From assembly GCA_012274445.1 (NCBI GenBank), contig JAAROD010000014.1, positions 799,001-863,000 of the forward strand: a stretch of 64,000 bases of DNA, written 5' to 3'. Numbering within the stretch: the stretch's first letter is position 1; each line of letters begins with the position of its first letter. The notes under the pieces were generated by a model that searched no databases, was not told where the DNA came from, and worked only from the letters and a program-made list of their open reading frames with translations. Of the stretch, positions 45,201 through 58,409 are shown one piece after another. The DNA is from Sclerotiophoma versabilis. Its lineage: Eukaryota > Ascomycota > Dothideomycetes > Pleosporales > Didymellaceae. A program made the translations under genes and the position numbers.

Positions 45201-45286
45201 TGTTGTAGCTAAAACAGGGCAAAAATGTACATACATTCGCACCCTGAATTTAGGCTACTAAGTAGGCCTTTCTCTGCTGTGTGACA
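45201..45286 (-). repeat. 5' LTR of the TRIM
   Basis: 86 bp, followed on the plus strand by GTATA. Confidence 0.88.
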
Positions 45287-47323
45287 GTATATTAAATAGA
45301 TTCTATAATATTCTATAGAATAGCCTTAGTAATTACTCTCTAGGCTATCTTAATATAACTTAGGTAGAGTCTATAGTTATATACTCTTAATACTTAATTC
45401 TCTTTATTCTATTAATATAAACGTTCTAAGTAGCTTATACTAGTAATTATAGTACTTACTATCTTAGGTAACCTAATTATTAATACTATAGATTCTTACT
45501 ATTTAATCTTTCTATAGGTTTAGATAATCTTAATATAGAATATATACTAAAGAAAGAGTAAATAGTAATCTTATTATATTTAATAAAGGTAAGATTATAA
45601 GTAGTATATAGCTTAGCTATAATAATATTATCTTTAATTATTCTATAGCTAAAAGTATTATTTAATCTAAGATACTAGATACTTACTTATTTAAGGTAAG
45701 CGCTAGATATAATATTTATATAGAATTCTTTAATAACTTTAATATTCTTAAGTACTAGATTTTAAGTCTTTAGTCTGTTTTTTCTATTTAGAATCTTTTT
45801 AAAGGATATAATTTTCTAATTCTAAGACAGGTAGTAATTTAGTACCTATATTAATAGTTTTACTTAGATTAAACTATTTAAAAGTCTCTAGTATTAGAAG
45901 TAATTAATTATTTACTAAGTAGACTATATTTCTACTATTAAGAATAGTGCTTATTAATAAGGAATGTTTATAATCTATTTTAGAATAGACTCTGCCTAAT
46001 TTAGGTTTAAATTAGAATAGATTAATAACTACTACTAAAATTAAGCTAGAATATTTAGTTAAAGATAATATATCCTCTAATAATCTAGTCTTCTATTTAG
46101 CTTTTTTAATTTATTTCTTAAGCTTACTATATTCTAAGTTATTAAGTCTCTTCTTAATCTTAGATTAATTAAAGTTTAATAATATTTTTTAGTAATCTAG
46201 AAGAGAAAGATCTAGTAATTATAGTTTAAAGTCTATAGTAATTAATAGAATTTCAAGTATAGAGTTCTATAGGTTTATATAGATAGCTTTTTTAGTTTAA
46301 TTCTATTTTTCTCTTAGTTTTATTCTAATTAGAGCTTCTCTCTATAGTTATAAAAGCTATATTTTCTTTACTTCTAGCTAAGCTAATAGCTTATTCTTAG
46401 AGTATTAATATAAAGACCTTAGATAGATTATTTATATCTATTAATTAATAAATAAAAGCTATATCTATAATTATCTACTACCTTATTAAGTAAGACTATT
46501 CTAGAGTAAGCCTAGAAGTAATTATATTAAGAAAGTTAGTAAGAGTAAGTTATTCTTTAATCTTAGTAATTTTAAATGCCTAAGCTTTTCTATAGAGAAC
46601 TTACTACTTATTAAACTACTTATTTAGTAAGATCTAGCCTGATTAAGCTTTTTTAAGGTTAGTATAGTATTACTACCTAACTAGATATATAGTATTACTA
46701 TTAGTTAGTACTAGATTATTCTTTAGAATTTAGATTAGATCCTGTAGAGTTAATTCTTAGAAATTAAGTATCTTTATTAATACTAGAGCTATAAGATTAG
46801 CTAATACTATATTATTAATTTAATCTTTAATATTACTAAGCTTTATAGCTAATCTTATCTACCTTTAGGTTATAACCTTATATTTTTAGACTTCTTTAGA
46901 GTAATCTCTAATTCCTAGTTTTTATACCTCTATTCTAAGAATATACTATTCTTAATTAGTAGTAATACTTAGCTTATCTTTATTACTATTTTCTAAAAGG
47001 TTTCTAGAGACTAGCTTTATAGAGAGAGTTAGATACTCTAGCTCTTATTTATTAATTACTATAACTGTTTTACTATCTAGATTAATCTAATTCTATACTG
47101 CCTTATATCTTATATAGAGTTTAAGCTAAGTAAACTAGTAAAGCTAATCTAATTAGCTTTTAAGTAGGACCTAGCTAGTTAAGAGTTAGAAATTAGATTC
47201 TATTATCTAACTATTAAGAAAAGTTATATTTAAAAATATATAATTAATTCTATCTAGCTTTCTAGCTATATAGAGTTTATAAAGAAATCTACTATATAGT
47301 TTTTATAATACTAGGCTTAAAAC
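45287..47323 (-). mobile_element. Element Y, gag to integrase region
   Basis: RIP-mutated sequence between the TRIM and the 5' LTR of Y. By position it should hold gag, protease and part of integrase, but no motif is readable. Confidence 0.5.
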
Positions 47324-47550
47324 TATTAAAGCTAAAATAACTAGATAAGATTAATTTAGGTATAAAAAAGTTAATTAAGATTTTTATTTTATTTCTATAG
47401 TAAAAGAGTATAACTATATATATATTTTACCTCTAGGCTAGTTCTAGATTAGAGTAGAGCTAATTAATTATTCTTATCTATTAATCTAATCTCTCTAATC
47501 TACCTATATTACTATTAATAATTATATAATTATTAACCTTTACTATAATA
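47324..47550 (-). repeat. 5' LTR of element Y
   Basis: 227 bp, followed by the target duplication ACTCT (47,551-47,555). The adjacent minus-strand start GTTTTAAGCCTAG resembles a half-tRNA-Met primer site. Confidence 0.8.
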
Positions 47551-50500
47551 ACTCTTAATATTAAAGGCGTATAGTAGCTATAAGTAGTAGCTTATATTAG
47601 CTTATTAATATATAAATATAATATAATCTTAGAAAAGACCTAGCTAGAAAATATTAGAGAAGTTATTAACTTCTAATAAAAATTACTATAGATAAAGTAA
47701 TATAAAGCTAATATATAAAGTACTAAAGTATTTTCTTTTCTAAACTACTACTTTATATTAGTAGTAGCCTTTTAGTACTATATATAGAAGAGCTATAAGA
47801 AAGACTTTAGAGTTTAAGTCTTTACTACTAGTATATAAGATATTTAGAAGGCTTTAAAACCTAAGACCTAGGTAATAAATAAAGAAGTATAAGCTATACT
47901 CTCTATATATCTATAATTATATATTAAGCTATTTATTCTAGAAGAAGAAAATAAGCTACTACTAATTAGAGGCCTAAAGGTAGATTATATAATTAAGCTA
48001 AATAAAGTAGATAGAAAGACTTTAGAAGTACTATACAGCCTACTCTATATAATATCTAGAGATAAGCTTCTTATCTTATACTATACTACTAGACCTACTT
48101 AAAAAGAGGTTTATTAGAGCTAGTAACTTACTAGCAGCCTTACTAGTACTATTTATATAAAAACTAAGAAGTAGACTTTACTTTTATATAGACTATAGAG
48201 CGCTTAATATTCTTGTAAAGAAGAATTAATACTCTCTTCTACTAATTAAAGAAACTCTAAACCTAATTAAATAAGCTACCTAGTATATAAAGCTAGATAT
48301 TACTACTACTTTCTATAAGATTTAAATATCTAAAGAATAGAAATAGATAAGTACCTTCTATATAAGGTTTAGATTATATAAATAGCTTATAATACTATTT
48401 AGATTAGTAAATACTTTAAGTACCTTTTAGTAGTATATTAACTAGGCTCTAAGAGACTTTCTAGATAACTTTACTTCTATATACTTAGATAATATTCTTA
48501 TCTTTACTAAGAGGTTTCTATAGAAATATTATAAATATATATAATAAGTAGTTAAACACCTATAGAAAGCTAGCCTATACTTAGAACTTAATAAGTATAA
48601 ATTTAATATCTAATATATAGAGTACCTTAGCTTTATTCTAGAAGCTAGAAAGAGAATTTCTATAGATTCTAAAAAGATATAAGTAATTAAGAAGTAGTAA
48701 GCTCTAACTACTATTAAGAGTATATAAAAGTTTTTAGAATTTACTAATTTCTATAAAAAGTTTATTAAGAACTTTACTACTCTATCTAAGCTACTAATAT
48801 AGCTTATAAAGAAAGACTAACTATTCTAATAGAAGAAGAAGTAAGAGTAAGCCTTTTTAGCCTTAAAGAAATCCTTTCTATTAGATAAAGTACTTACTAC
48901 CTTAGACCTAGAAGAGAAGGCTATAGTTAAATATAATTTCTCTAGCTTTACTATAAGTACTACTCTCTTATAAGAAGATATATTTAGTAACCTCTATATA
49001 GTTATATATTTCTTATAAAAGTTTTTCTTTTATAAAGTAAACTACTCTATTTATAATAAGAAACTTCTAGTAGTAATCTTCTACTTATAGAAATAGAATA
49101 CTAAACTCTAAAGTATATAAGAGTTTAAAGTTATTACTAACTATAAGAATCTTAAGTACTTTACTAAGAAATAAAAGCTTACTAAAAGATATATATAATA
49201 GGCTTAAATTATATTCTAGTTTAGTAATATAAAGATTTACTATAAACTAGAAAAAGAGAATATATAAGCAGACTCTCTTTTAAGAAGAAACTAAGATATA
49301 CTCTAAGAAGAAGATAATAAGCAGCTTACTAGTAAAGAGTTTATTATACTTATTCTATTCTATTAATAGAACCTTACCTATACTGCTTCTATATAAACAC
49401 CTACTCTTACTATAGAGAATACTATCTTATTAGACACCTTACCTTAGCTACTACCTTTAAATAACTTAATAGCTTATTACTAGAACTAAGCTATAGAAGA
49501 TAATAAGATATACTTAGCTATATAATAAGCTATTAAGAATAGTATAAGATTTCTAAATACTATTATAAAAAAGATAGTAGTATTCTTAGGTAACTATATA
49601 GTAAGAGATAATAATAAACTCTAGTAAAGAAATAGAACCTAGGTACTAAATAGTAAACCTATCTATATAGATATTATATAGTAAGTATATCTTATAGTTT
49701 AGATAGAATACTCTAGAAAGAAAGAAACCTACTATATAATAGTAAGAATATAGTACTAGGTAGAGATAAGTAAAGATAAGTATTACTTTATATAAAACTA
49801 TAATATTTATTAGTAAGGTACCTCTTAGAGAGATAGAAAATATAGTTACCTATAACTATTACTAGTGCCTAGCTATATATAGTAAGACCTTATAGTTAAT
49901 TTTATTACTAGTCTTCTACTTTTCTTAGGTTATATAAACCTTATAGCTATAAAAGACTAACTAAGTAAAAGTATAATTCTAATCTTTTTAGAAAAGATTA
50001 AAGTAAATAATATTACTTAAGTATTTATATAAGAAGTTTACTAACTATATAGACTCTTATAGTCTATTTTCTTAAATAAATATACTTAGTTTATTAGTAA
50101 ACTCTAGAAAAGAGTATATATACTTCTAGGCGTATAATAGAACCTTTCTACTATATTCTATCTATAAATAAATAGACTTACTAAGAAAGCTAATAGTAAT
50201 ATTAAAGTAGTAGTATATACGTATATAAACTAAATATAAGATAACTAGGCTATACTTACTCTAATACTAGAACTAATACTTAATACCTATATAAGCTTAA
50301 TAACTAAAGTCTTACTCTTCTTTCTTTAATATAGGTTTAAGAATATACTATTCTCTTTAAACCTACTAAATAACCTAGCTAAAGGTAACCTAATTAATTA
50401 TATAATAAATCTAAAAACATAGGCTAAAATAATTATATAGACCTTATACTAAGTAGTAAACTAGGTAATTTTAGTAATAATATACTTCTAATTATAATAG

Positions 50501-51310
50501 AAAGCTTAGGCTAACTATATAAGATAACTAGCGCCTAAATACTAAGTTAAATACTAAGTTTAGCTAAATCTAAAAAAAATTCAGACTAATAGACCTAGTA
50601 AAAAGCTAGATTAGAAAAATAGAAAGTTCTAAGTAGCCTGTATATAAGACCCCTACTAGGTTAAACTTAATATTCTATAGTAGACTAAGTTCTACTTTAT
50701 TAATTTACTATAACCTACTATAACTAATCTACTCTCTTTATAATATAATAATTAAGTACTAGAGATAGTTATTATATAAGATAAAGACTAAGAGAAACAC
50801 CTAGAATACCTTATTAAAGGTATTATTAATAAACGCGTATAGAATAATTAACTATAATATTAAGTTAAGTAGGTAGGCTATAAAGCTCTAACTTAGGAGC
50901 TAAAAGCTAATATTATTAATACTAAAGCCTATAGAAGTTAGATAGCTTATATAAGAGATATACAGCTACCTATAGAAAGACTAGCTAGAAACTAGAGAAA
51001 GAACCTTACCTATATTATAAATAGTAACTATAAAGAAGAACTATATATACTACTAAGAGCCTACTTAGTATTACTAAAGTGTCTCTTCTCTATAGAGGCT
51101 ATAATAGCCTGTCTACTAGAATAACTAGAGGTACTAGAAGTACTATTAGTAGACTTAGAAGAGGTATTTATATAAAAGTTAGTAAAGTAGTAATAAGTAC
51201 TACTATTACTCTATATATAGTTAGAGTAAGCTTTATTTTACTACCTAATAATAGATATATAGCTAAGAAAAGCTATAGATATCTTCTTACCTTAGATAGT
51301 AGTAGTATAG
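47551..51310 (+). mobile_element. Gypsy relic G1, pol part
   Basis: Follows on from 25,016. After a protease-like stretch (IILEKTWLENIREVIN-type trace, W now a stop, near 47,610-47,660), a reverse transcriptase relic covers about 48,100-48,520, with YLDNIL (from YLDDIL) at about 48,480-48,500. RNase H and integrase should follow. A chromodomain-like trace (QLQYKVKWVGYKAL, Q and W codons now stops) sits near 50,840-50,890. All frames carry RIP stops. The element is cut at 51,310 by the R-family insertion; its 3' LTR must lie beyond the window. Confidence 0.7.
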
Positions 51311-51821
51311 TATTATAATTCTATGTAGATAAAGTAGTATAGTAATTAAGTAGCTAACTAGAGTTCTTACCTATAAGCTAGAAGTAGAGTTAAGAAGAAT
51401 CTTACTTTACATAGTTATATAATATACTTATTAATATACTTATTAGTAAGCATAATATATATAATATACTTATTAGTAATTATTATATATTATTACTTAT
51501 TAATAAGTATTAATATATATCTTATTAGACTAACTCTAATTACCTTTTAATAAGTATTATCTTCTAGTAAGTATATAGATAGAAGGAATATAACCTTTAT
51601 AGTTTATATTTAACTTAGTAAATTAAGTTTATCTTTAGAATCTTAACTCTAACTCTTAAGCTAGATAGTCTATTCTATACTACTTAGTATTACCTACTAT
51701 TATTATAGTATTTTACTAGATAATAACTCTAACTCTTATAAACCTTTCTATACTAGCACTTATCTCTAAGAACTAATATAAATAGTACTTATAAGCTTTA
51801 CTTAAAGCTATAACTTTAATA
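51311..51821 (+). repeat. 5' LTR of R1
   Basis: 511 bp, starting TATTATAAT (from TGTTA) and ending TTTAATA. The R/U5 half matches the intact chromovirus LTR; the U3 half does not. Confidence 0.8.
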
Positions 51822-52423
51822 CTTTTAATACCTCTAAAGATAAGTACTACTTTAGAATTCTATACTACCTTTAGTAACTCTAATATATTATATAACTATA
51901 TTAATAATAACCTTAATATAGATAAAGAATTAAATAATAGTATAATAACCTTTATATCTATAAGTATATACCTAGTAACTAAGCCTAAGACCTTTAATAG
52001 TACTTATAAAAAACTAGAAGACTAGCTTATTAAATTTAACCTCTTCTTTATATTCTAGAAAGAATATATCTTTAAAAAGAAATATATAATACTTATCTCT
52101 TTATTAATAAAGAATTATATATATATATAAATTAAACTTTTTATCTAGTATTACTATAGAGAAGAAACGTCTATTAATATTAATATATAGATTAAAAACT
52201 TTAACCCTTTTAAGAGATAGATATACTAAGTATTTAGAGTGTATAATAAACTAACTATTATATATTATAATATCTAATATATTAAGTAAACTATATTAGC
52301 TACTAACTATACTACTAAGTTCTAGTAGCTAGCTATATATACTAGCTAGAATAACACTATATTAATAATAATATTCTAATAAGAATTAAAACTATAAGTT
52401 AAGAAGAAATTAATATAGACTAC

Positions 52424-52509
52424 TGTTATAGCTAAAATAGAGTAAAAATGTTTATATATTTATACTCTAAATTTAGGCTACTAAGTAGGCCTTTTTCTAC
52501 TATGTAATA
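52424..52509 (-). repeat. Solo LTR of the TRIM family
   Basis: 86 bp, same length as the TRIM LTRs and matching them through transitions only in most places. ACTAC lies on both sides (52,419-52,423 and 52,510-52,514). It interrupts gag of R1, so the TRIM family has moved at least twice in this window. Confidence 0.88.
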
Positions 52510-53980
52510 ACTACTCTATCTACTAAAAGCTTTAACTCTCTAGTTAATATAGTAGTTAATATTTAAATTAAGCTATATAAACTATAGTAGGAATTATAAA
52601 AGAACCTATATATATAAGTAGTAGCTTATACTACTTACCTACCTCTATATAACCTATAGTATAATAACCTTAACTAAGAAAACTATAAAGGTAGCTACTA
52701 CTAGCTAAACACTAAACACTATATATATAATAGTACTAGTAGTAGTTACTATAGACTAGAAGCTATAGACCTGTCTAATATTAATAAGAGACTAGAACTA
52801 AAATAGAATTAAAAAAGTAAGAGTAGTAACAGAAAGAATAAGTCTAAAGTAACTTATTATAGATATAGTAAGTAAGGCTACTATACAAAGAACTATTAAT
52901 CTAAGAATAAAGTAGTTTAATAGCTTAATATACTTACCTATAAGAATATAGATACTAGTAATAAATAAAAAGTTCTTACTAATAATATAGAATATTTTAT
53001 AGAAGACTCTAAGACTAGATCTAATAATAACTATATTATACTATCTAATAAGAATATATAGAATATCTAAAGCTAAGCACCTATACTATACTAGAAGTTA
53101 GATAAAAAGTAGAAGTATCTGCAGAATCAAATAGAATAACCTATAGAATAGATAGAATAAGTATATAAATAAGAACTAAAAGTGCATAGGTATAAGTAGT
53201 CTATAATATTCTAATAACTACGTAATACTACTAGATAAGAAGTAGTTAAAGGTATTATCTACGCCTCTAATACTAAAGAAAGCTAGTATAATATAGATAT
53301 ATATAAATTTAATAAGTATATAGATATAGAACTAGTATATTAAGAATTCTAAGATAATAATACTACCTTTTAAGAAAACTATAATTATATTACTAAAAGT
53401 ATTAATAAGAAACTATAGTAAATAGCACTATAAACTTATATAGAATAATAATAGGTTAATAACCTAAGTAAATTCTAATAGAATTAGTAGAAATATAATT
53501 TTAATAAACTTAGTACTAGTTACTATACTACGTAATAGAAGCTTAAGTAATAAGTAAAAAACAACTAAAGTAGAAATAAGCCTAACTTTAATAGAAATCT
53601 AGTATTACTTCTAAACCTATAACTAGAGTATGCCTTAGACTACTTAAATCTAAATTATAGAAAATTATTATAAATAGTATATGTATATAACACCTATTAT
53701 ATATATAAATTAGAAAAACTTAAAAAGAAATAGTTTCTAACTTCTAGTACTATATATAGAAAATAATAGTATAATTATAAGAATAATATATATAAAATAT
53801 ACTTCTAGAATAAGTATTCTAAACTACACTTTCTAGGTATAGATAACTACTAGGAAATTATATATATATAATTAGTTATTAATAGCTTCTATATAATCTA
53901 TATTAGCAGTATTATCTTAACCTAAACTATAAGCTGTATAATAGTAGTAAGATTATCTATAGATTTAGTAATAAGGAGAC

Positions 53981-53987
53981 TTTTTTA
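53981..53987 (+). other. Frameshift heptamer kept in R1
   Basis: GGAGAC TTTTTTA GG at the gag-pol border, in the same context as in the intact element. It contains no C or G, so RIP could not alter it. Confidence 0.65.
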
Positions 53988-56900
53988 GGTAAGTACTAAA
54001 AGAGTACTCTACTAAGTAATCTCTTAATACTATTAGAAATAGCTTACTTAATAGACTACCTATTAAGTTAAATAAAGTAGTATTATTAGCGCTCTTAAAC
54101 TTAGAAGCACAGGTAAACTATATATTATAGATAGTAATATACTAAGTAGGCTTTATACTATATATAAAGAAATATACCTATTTACTCTAAGTAGCTAATA
54201 GAGAATTAATACTAGAAGAGCTATATATTATATATAAGGTAATAGCAGCTCTTCTAGAGATATAGAGGCACTATAAGAAATTAACTCTAGACGTCTTTAT
54301 AAAGGCTACGTATAATATTATACTAGGACTTCTCTAGTTATAAAAGTATAATCTAGAGATAGACTAGATATAGGAAAGACATTTATTAAGATAATATAAA
54401 TATAGTACTAATATATTAAAGCCTATATAGCACGCGCTGCAGCTAGTAAATAAGAAAGAGATTAATAATATCTCTTTAATATATAAGACGTGCTACGATA
54501 GAGTAGTTAACTATATAGATAAAAAAAGCCCCTCTATAATAGTTAAAGAGAATAAAAGTACACTTACTAATATACTAGATATATATAGATAGTATACCTA
54601 GATATTTAAAGAAGAGTTATCTATAAAAGCACTACCTAAGCATTAACCTTTAAATTATAAGATTAAACTTAAAGAAGGAAGAGAACTACTCTTTAGGCCT
54701 ATATATTAGTTATCTAAGAAAGAGCTTAAGATACTGTATAAGTATATTAAGAAGAACCTTATAAAAGAATTTATTAGGAAATCTAAATCTCTAGTAGAAT
54801 TTCTTATTCTATTTATACTAAAGAAAGATAGTAAGCTAAGGCTTTAAATTAACTACTAGAAGTTAAATAATATTACTATTAAGAATTATTATTTACTACT
54901 TAATATATCTAAGTTATAGAATTAACTATTAGAAGTAAAGTTCTTTACTATACTTAACTTATATAGAGTGTACAACCTAATATATATAAAGAAAGGTAAA
55001 GAATAGAAAATAGTATTTAGAACCTATTATAGTTACTATAAGTATATAGTTATACTATTTAGGCTAACTAATATACTAGTAGTATATTAGGTACTAATTA
55101 ATAATATATTATAAGCATACCTAGATATTATAGTAGTAGCATACCTTAATAATATTCTAGTATATAGTAGAATACTAGAAGAATATACGGTCTATATATA
55201 ATAAGTATTAGAATACTTAGTAATAGTAGACCTTAGGCTAAAGCTAGAGAAGTATAAATAGTATAAGGAGAAAGTAGAGTTCCTTAGCTATATTATAGAA
55301 AGATATAGAGTTAAAATAAGTAAAAAGAAAATCTAGGTTATAAAGAACTAGCTAACACCTACTATAGTTAAGAGAATTTAAGAGTTCCTTAAGTTTATTA
55401 ACTTTAACTAATACTTTATTAAAGACTACTCTATAAAGGCCTTACTACTTATAAGACTTATATAGAAGAATATACTCTTTAAGTAGAAATAAGTATAAAA
55501 GAATACTTTCTAGTTACTTAAGTAGGTATATATAGAGCCTTCTATATTAATTATATTTAGAAGTAGTAAACCTATATACCTTAAAATAGATACCTTAGAT
55601 TTAGTATTAAAAGTGTATATTACTTAAGAATAAAATAGTTAATAGTACCTAATTACCTACTACTTAAGAAAGTTTATAGTACTAGTAGAATATTATAATA
55701 TATATAATAAAAAGCTTATAGCTATTATTAATATATTATAATATTAGAGAGTATATATAGAAAGCTGCTTAGAACTTACTATCTATACAGATTATAAGAA
55801 CTTAGTATATTTTACTACTACTAAGGTTCTAAACTAATAATAAGTATACTAGTTAGAAATACTTAGTTAGTATAAGTTTAAGATCCTATACATACTAGGA
55901 AAGAAAAACAGTAGAGTAGATGTGCTTAGCTAATACTATAACCTTATAAGTAAAAAGATAATTAATAAATTTACTATTCTTAGAGTTAATAAAGATAGGT
56001 TAGTAGAACTAACACAGCAGCTTAACCTAGTAATATAAGTTTAGCAGGAATAATACATCCTAGAGTAAGTACTAGAAGAACTTTAAGAGGAAGTTATCTT
56101 AAGATATTATAATAATACGCTATACAGACACTCTAGTATTACCTATACTATAGAACTTATTAAATAATATTATAAGTTTTCTAATATAAAGAATAAGGTT
56201 ACTAAGTTTATTAGAAACTATATATAGTACTAATAGAATAAGTATAGTATATATACTAAGTATAGAAAGGTATAAGTAAAAGAGCTACTATTAGTACTAT
56301 AAATAAATATTATAATAGATTTTATTACATAGCTACTACCTTCTAAGGACCCTATTATAGGATATACTTATAACTTAATCTTTATTATAGTAAATTAATT
56401 TTCTAAGTATACTAAAATAATACTATTTAGATATAGCTATACTGCGCAGCAGCTAGCTATAGTATTTATTAATTAGATTATTTACTACTATAGAACACCT
56501 AAGTTAATTATTAGTAATAGGAATAAGCTTTTTATATTAAACTACTAGACTATAATACTTACTATATTAAGTACTAAGAAAAAGCTATTTATAGCCTATT
56601 ATCTATAAATAGATAGATAAATAAAAAGAATAAATTAGACTATAGAAATATACCTTTAAATCTATAGTAACTAGAAATAAGATACCTAGGTTTTACTATT
56701 ACCTATTGTATAAGTTATATATTATAATAAGTTATTAGAAGTAATAAGTATAATATTATTATTTGTAAACTATAGAAGGCACCTAAATCTCTTTACTTAA
56801 TCTCTTCATTACCTTATTTAAATAGAATTAGTAATAGCTTTAGTAGTTAGACTAAAGAAAGTATACTAGAAATTACTTAAAAATATTATATAAGCTTAAG

Positions 56901-57339
56901 AATAAGCTATTTTATATATTAACTAGAAATAAAAAATAGTACCTTAGCTAAAGAAGAAGAATAAGGTCTATCTTTTTATAAAAAATCTTAGAATATAAAG
57001 AGTAATAAAAAAACTAAACAAGGTTAAGGTTAGACTATTTTTTATTTCTAAATAAATTAGCCTAGTTAACTATTAACTTAAACTACCTAAGAATATAAAG
57101 ATCTATCTAGTATTTTATATCTTACTATTAAAACCTACTAACCTAAGAATACTAATCTAGAAAGACTTCTACTACTAAGATAATAATAATAATAAGTAGG
57201 AAGTTAAAAAAATAATAATATATTAAAAAACCAAGAAAGGTATTTAATACCTAGTTAAGTAGTTAGAATACCTAGAATTAGAAAATATATAGGAACCTCT
57301 AACGCACCTTATAAACTACTACTAATTAGTATAAGAGTA

Positions 57340-57897
57340 CTATAATTTATAATAAACTCTTTAATAAGCCTAAGAGTAGCCTAAATTATAGGTAAGGTAT
57401 ATATACTTATTAATACTACTAGATTTTCTATCTTCTTTATAAGATTTAGTTTACCTAGTCTAGCTATCTTATTTACTATATACAGCACCTTTTACTATAC
57501 GTAATTCTTAGCTTATTTTAGAATCTTTTTATTTTATAATAATTACGTAATAACAGTTACTAATAAAGTCTTATCTTCTTTTACCTTCTTTTTATACTCT
57601 TTATAAGTATAATCTAGTAACTTCTATAATATATAAATATAAGGCTTTTTAGCCTTAGTATACTTAGTAAATTTTAGACACTTTATAGCGTTTAGTATAA
57701 TATAGTACTTATAGCCTTTAAAGAAATAGTAGTTATAGAGAACTTTAGTAGAAGTATTAGCTTAATAAATTTCTAGACTAATTTAAAAGTTATAAGTATA
57801 AGAAGATATCTTAATATACTAGTTACTAGATATAGAGATAAGTTTAGTTTTATATAAGCCTAGATTCTAGTTATATAGTTTAAGAATAAACTTAAAA
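57340..57897 (-). pseudogene. Relic of an antisense accessory gene in R1
   Basis: Between the end of pol and the polypurine tract, where the intact element carries its antisense Zn(II)2Cys6 gene. A minus-strand frame near 57,675-57,639 reads F-X2-Y-X6-Y (KFTKYTKAKKPY), and the second copy at 60,855-60,820 reads KYTKYTKARKPY. TGY-to-TAY RIP changes would turn a C-X2-C-X6-C half-cluster into this. A Lys/Glu-rich helical stretch follows (NKKILKQAKN). The second half of the cluster is not clear. Confidence 0.45.
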
Positions 57898-57911
57898 AAG
57901 AAGAAGAATAG

Positions 57912-58409
57912 TATTATAATCCTATGCAGATAAAGTAGTATAGTAATTAAGTAGCTAACTAGAGCCCTTACCTATAAGCTAGAGTAGAGCTAGGAAGAAT
58001 CTCTCTTTATATAGTTACGTAACATGCTTATTAATAAGTATAATATATATAATCTACTTATTAATAAGTATTATATATTATTACTTATTAATAAGTAATA
58101 CTATATATCTTATTAGACTAACTCTAGTTACTTATTAATAAGTATTATCTTCTAGTAAGTATATAGTTAGTAGGAACATAACTCTTATAGTTTATATTTA
58201 ACTTAGTTAATTAAGTTTATCTTTAGAATCTTAACTCTAACTCTTAAGCTAGATAGTCTACTCTATACTACTTATTATTACCCTCTATTATTATAGTATT
58301 TTCCTAGGTAATAACTTTAACCTTTATAGACCTCTCTGTACTAGCGCTTATCTCTAAGAACTAATATAAATAGTACTTATAAGCTCTGCTTAAAAGTATA
58401 ACTTTAATA
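57912..58409 (+). repeat. 3' LTR of R1, shared with R2
   Basis: 498 bp, starting TATTATAATCC after the purine tract. Directly followed by mid-RT sequence of a second copy, so it serves both units. Confidence 0.8.

Larger units (their letters stand above)
44820..45286 (-). mobile_element. TRIM-like miniature LTR retrotransposon (467 bp)
   Basis: Two 86-bp direct repeats (44,820-44,905 and 45,201-45,286) start TGT and end ACA, with GTATA outside both (44,815-44,819 and 45,287-45,291). They differ at six positions, all transitions. The 295-bp interior has no coding frame. Read on the minus strand, the interior begins with a half-tRNA-like primer site (45,200-45,181) and ends with the purine tract AAGGGGGTG (44,914-44,906) just before the second repeat. 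All parts needed for reverse transcription by another element's enzymes are thus present. It stands out as almost free of RIP inside the mutated element Y. Confidence 0.88.
25017..47550 (-). mobile_element. Copia-like retrotransposon Y (about 7.3 kb plus nested insertions)
   Basis: Matching 227-bp LTRs lie at 25,017-25,243 and 47,324-47,550. The pentamer ACTCT is found outside each (25,012-25,016 and 47,551-47,555), so they are the two ends of one element split by later insertions. After subtracting copia B and the TRIM element, about 7.3 kb remains. Orientation is minus: after the right LTR the internal strand starts GTTTTAAGCCTAG, a RIP-altered half-tRNA-Met primer site. A reverse transcriptase trace LFYIDNIFLIYSKT (from YVDDI) lies at about 42,670-42,630. 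Everything is RIP-mutated except the TRIM, the solo LTR in B and the intact chromovirus inside it. Confidence 0.8.
51311..58409 (+). mobile_element. RIP-mutated relative (R1) of the intact chromovirus
   Basis: LTRs at 51,311-51,821 and 57,912-58,409 flank an interior of about 6.0 kb (without a TRIM solo LTR), matching the 5,984 bp of the intact element. The gag start aligns codon by codon after 51,822. The frameshift heptamer is kept at 53,981. The protease region near 54,265-54,370 reads as a mutated copy of the intact one. RT, integrase and the chromodomain (about 57,240-57,300) follow in order. Trp, Gln, Cys and His codons have become stops or Tyr, as RIP predicts. The polypurine tract is AAGAAGAAGAATAG before the second LTR. 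Confidence 0.88.

Noticed and set aside
51079..51318. Similar small open frames at 51,079-51,318 (+) and 62,578-62,892 (-), 79 and 104 codons
   Set aside because: They are the same part of two RIP-mutated gypsy relics (G1 and G2), in a different frame from the chromodomain-like reading just upstream. Similarity follows from repeat homology and openness from base composition, so they are not taken as genes.
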